Shown here: positions 63,476 to 64,000 of the stretch, in pieces
Position numbering within the stretch: position 1 is the first letter of the stretch
Layout: every line of letters begins with the position of its first letter
Source: Liolophura sinensis
Lineage: Eukaryota; Mollusca; Polyplacophora; Chitonida; Chitonidae
DNA: 64,000 nucleotides
Direction of reading: 5' to 3'
NCBI RefSeq assembly: GCF_032854445.1
Contig: NW_027018061.1
Span: forward strand, 33,930-97,929
Notes under the pieces: generated by a model
Database searches by the model: none
The model's input: the letters and a program-made list of their open reading frames with translations, nothing else
What the model was told of the DNA's origin: nothing
Translations under genes and position numbers: made by a program

Positions 63476-64000
63476 ACCGAAGGGCTTATAACTTATAATC
63501 AAAAGTTGAATATAGTAATGACCAGTCGCGATTGTACATAGTACATGTAGCCGATTTCAATTAGCAAAAGGACCAGGGGCAAAAATCCAAAAGTGGGAAA
63601 AAATGTTTCCAATGCTGCTGGTAAGAGGCTAATCCGACGTATTTTTGTGACGAGAAATCGAATGGTGCAAACCGCGTTGCTCTCCGACCAATACTTTTGG
63701 CTGTAGCCACAATTGAATCATCATTTATGTCAAAATCACGTGCCCAGCAACGGCTCTTACTCCATGGAAACCAAGGAAATTTGCAATTTTTTCAACAGCT
63801 GGAGATGCCTGACCCAATTGCGCATCTTTTGGCACCTTATTGTTGTGGGGTCAGTGTTCAATTGTACTTTTTACAGCAGACTGTATCAAGTATCCTTGTG
63901 TTTTTTATATAAAAAATGGTGTGGTTTTTTCTACATGTAGATAAAGAGATTAAGTTTATCTTCGACTTAGAAGTAAGACATTTGCTGGGTGAGTTAAATG
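63476..64000 (-). repeat. Inverted, diverged satellite monomer (array continues in reverse)
   Basis: Reading the minus strand, this stretch aligns along its whole length to the monomer, from the CATTTAACTCACCC motif at base 64000 back to GCCCTTCGGT at about 63476. It has many private changes and small indels, for example GACCAGGGGCAAAAATCC, AAATGTTTCCAATGC, TTTTTGTGACG, GTAGCCACAATTG, TGTTGTGGGGTC, GTTTTTTATATAAAAAATGG and GAGATTAAGTTTATCTTCG. By eye it is near 90% identical to the consensus, clearly more distant than forward copies are from each other. It shares TTGATTATAAG and GTACTATGTAC with the right-hand B-type copies. Confidence 0.93.

Larger units (their letters stand above)
62875..64000. 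repeat. Large imperfect palindrome, arms about 0.5 kb
   Basis: The forward array up to about 63417 and the reversed monomer at 63476-64000 can pair as an inverted repeat with arms of roughly 520 bp. The central spacer is about 60 bp (63418-63475) and contains the truncated forward unit and filler bases. Since the forward side is a long array, the reversed arm can in principle pair with any forward monomer. Arm identity is about 90% by eye, so a cruciform or fold-back is possible but imperfect. Confidence 0.75.

Noticed and set aside
1-64000. CRISPR array
   Set aside because: The repeating unit is 549 bp with no short repeat/unique spacer alternation, and no cas-like genes are present.
1-64000. 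Protein-coding genes among the many open frames
   Set aside because: Frames recur because the monomer recurs. They vary freely in amino acid sequence, break in many copies and match no family that I recognise. They are recorded only as non-gene open frames.
1-64000. Hammerhead ribozyme in the satellite
   Set aside because: Some satellites encode hammerheads, but I find no CTGANGA core motif on either strand of the monomer.
1-64000. CENP-B box
   Set aside because: The TTCG occurrences (CCTTCGGTAGCC, CATTCGATTTC) are not followed by the required A and CGGG positions, on either strand.
1-64000. tRNA, 5S rRNA or pol III-type repeat
   Set aside because: No GGTTCRANNCC B-box or matching A-box was seen in the monomer, and the monomer does not fold as a tRNA by eye.
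63451-64000. Terminal inverted repeat of a DNA transposon or LTR element
   Set aside because: The inverted segment is the satellite monomer itself and continues to the window end. There is no transposase, target-site duplication or element boundary.
1-64000. Ribosomal DNA spacer repeats
   Set aside because: No rRNA gene sequence or promoter-like block interrupts the array, and the repeat does not resemble known spacer subrepeats.

Overview
The whole 64 kb window is one satellite DNA array. I find no gene that I would defend as functional. From base 1 to about 63,450 the sequence is a head-to-tail run of one monomer whose usual length is 549 bp. I count 115 full-length copies, one internally deleted copy (5490-5725) and one cut-off copy (63398-63450). 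I phase monomers arbitrarily on the motif GTTATGTGCCCTTCGG, which happens to start at base 1. After a short scrambled junction (about 63451-63475) the last 525 bp are the same monomer in the opposite orientation and clearly more diverged. There is no transposon insertion, unrelated spacer, tRNA, rRNA or CRISPR in the window.

Organism: a eukaryote. Tens of kilobases of a homogenised 549-bp tandem repeat with nested higher-order duplications is typical of (peri)centromeric, subtelomeric or sex/B-chromosome heterochromatin and is not known from bacteria. I do not recognise the family, so I cannot name the species. GC is about 41% (counted over 27121-27702). One monomer (27154-27702) holds 19 CpG, roughly 0.8 of the number expected from base composition. 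That weakly argues against a heavily CpG-methylated vertebrate-like genome.

Layout: (1) 1-10,666, variable monomers, with one 313-bp internal deletion; (2) 10.67-14.08 kb, a three-monomer block present twice in tandem; (3) 14-18.4 kb, monomers with many small indels; (4) 18.4-37.4 kb, an A-type subfamily region with a two-monomer duplication and a pair of 1.8-kb blocks nine monomers apart; (5) 37.4-52.5 kb, a B-type subfamily region with a 2.5-kb block present three times, a two-monomer tandem and a second pair of blocks nine monomers apart; (6) about 52.5-63.45 kb, a regular five-monomer higher-order repeat (about 2,749 bp) in almost four copies, one of which carries a foreign patch; (7) the inversion.

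Many open frames exist because 549 is a multiple of 3 and every copy repeats them. Their amino acid variation and scattered stops look unconstrained, so I treat them as features of the repeat and not as genes. The points most worth following are the inverted junction, the layered higher-order structure, the short dyads repeated in each monomer, and whether the indel-rich stretches are real or assembly error.
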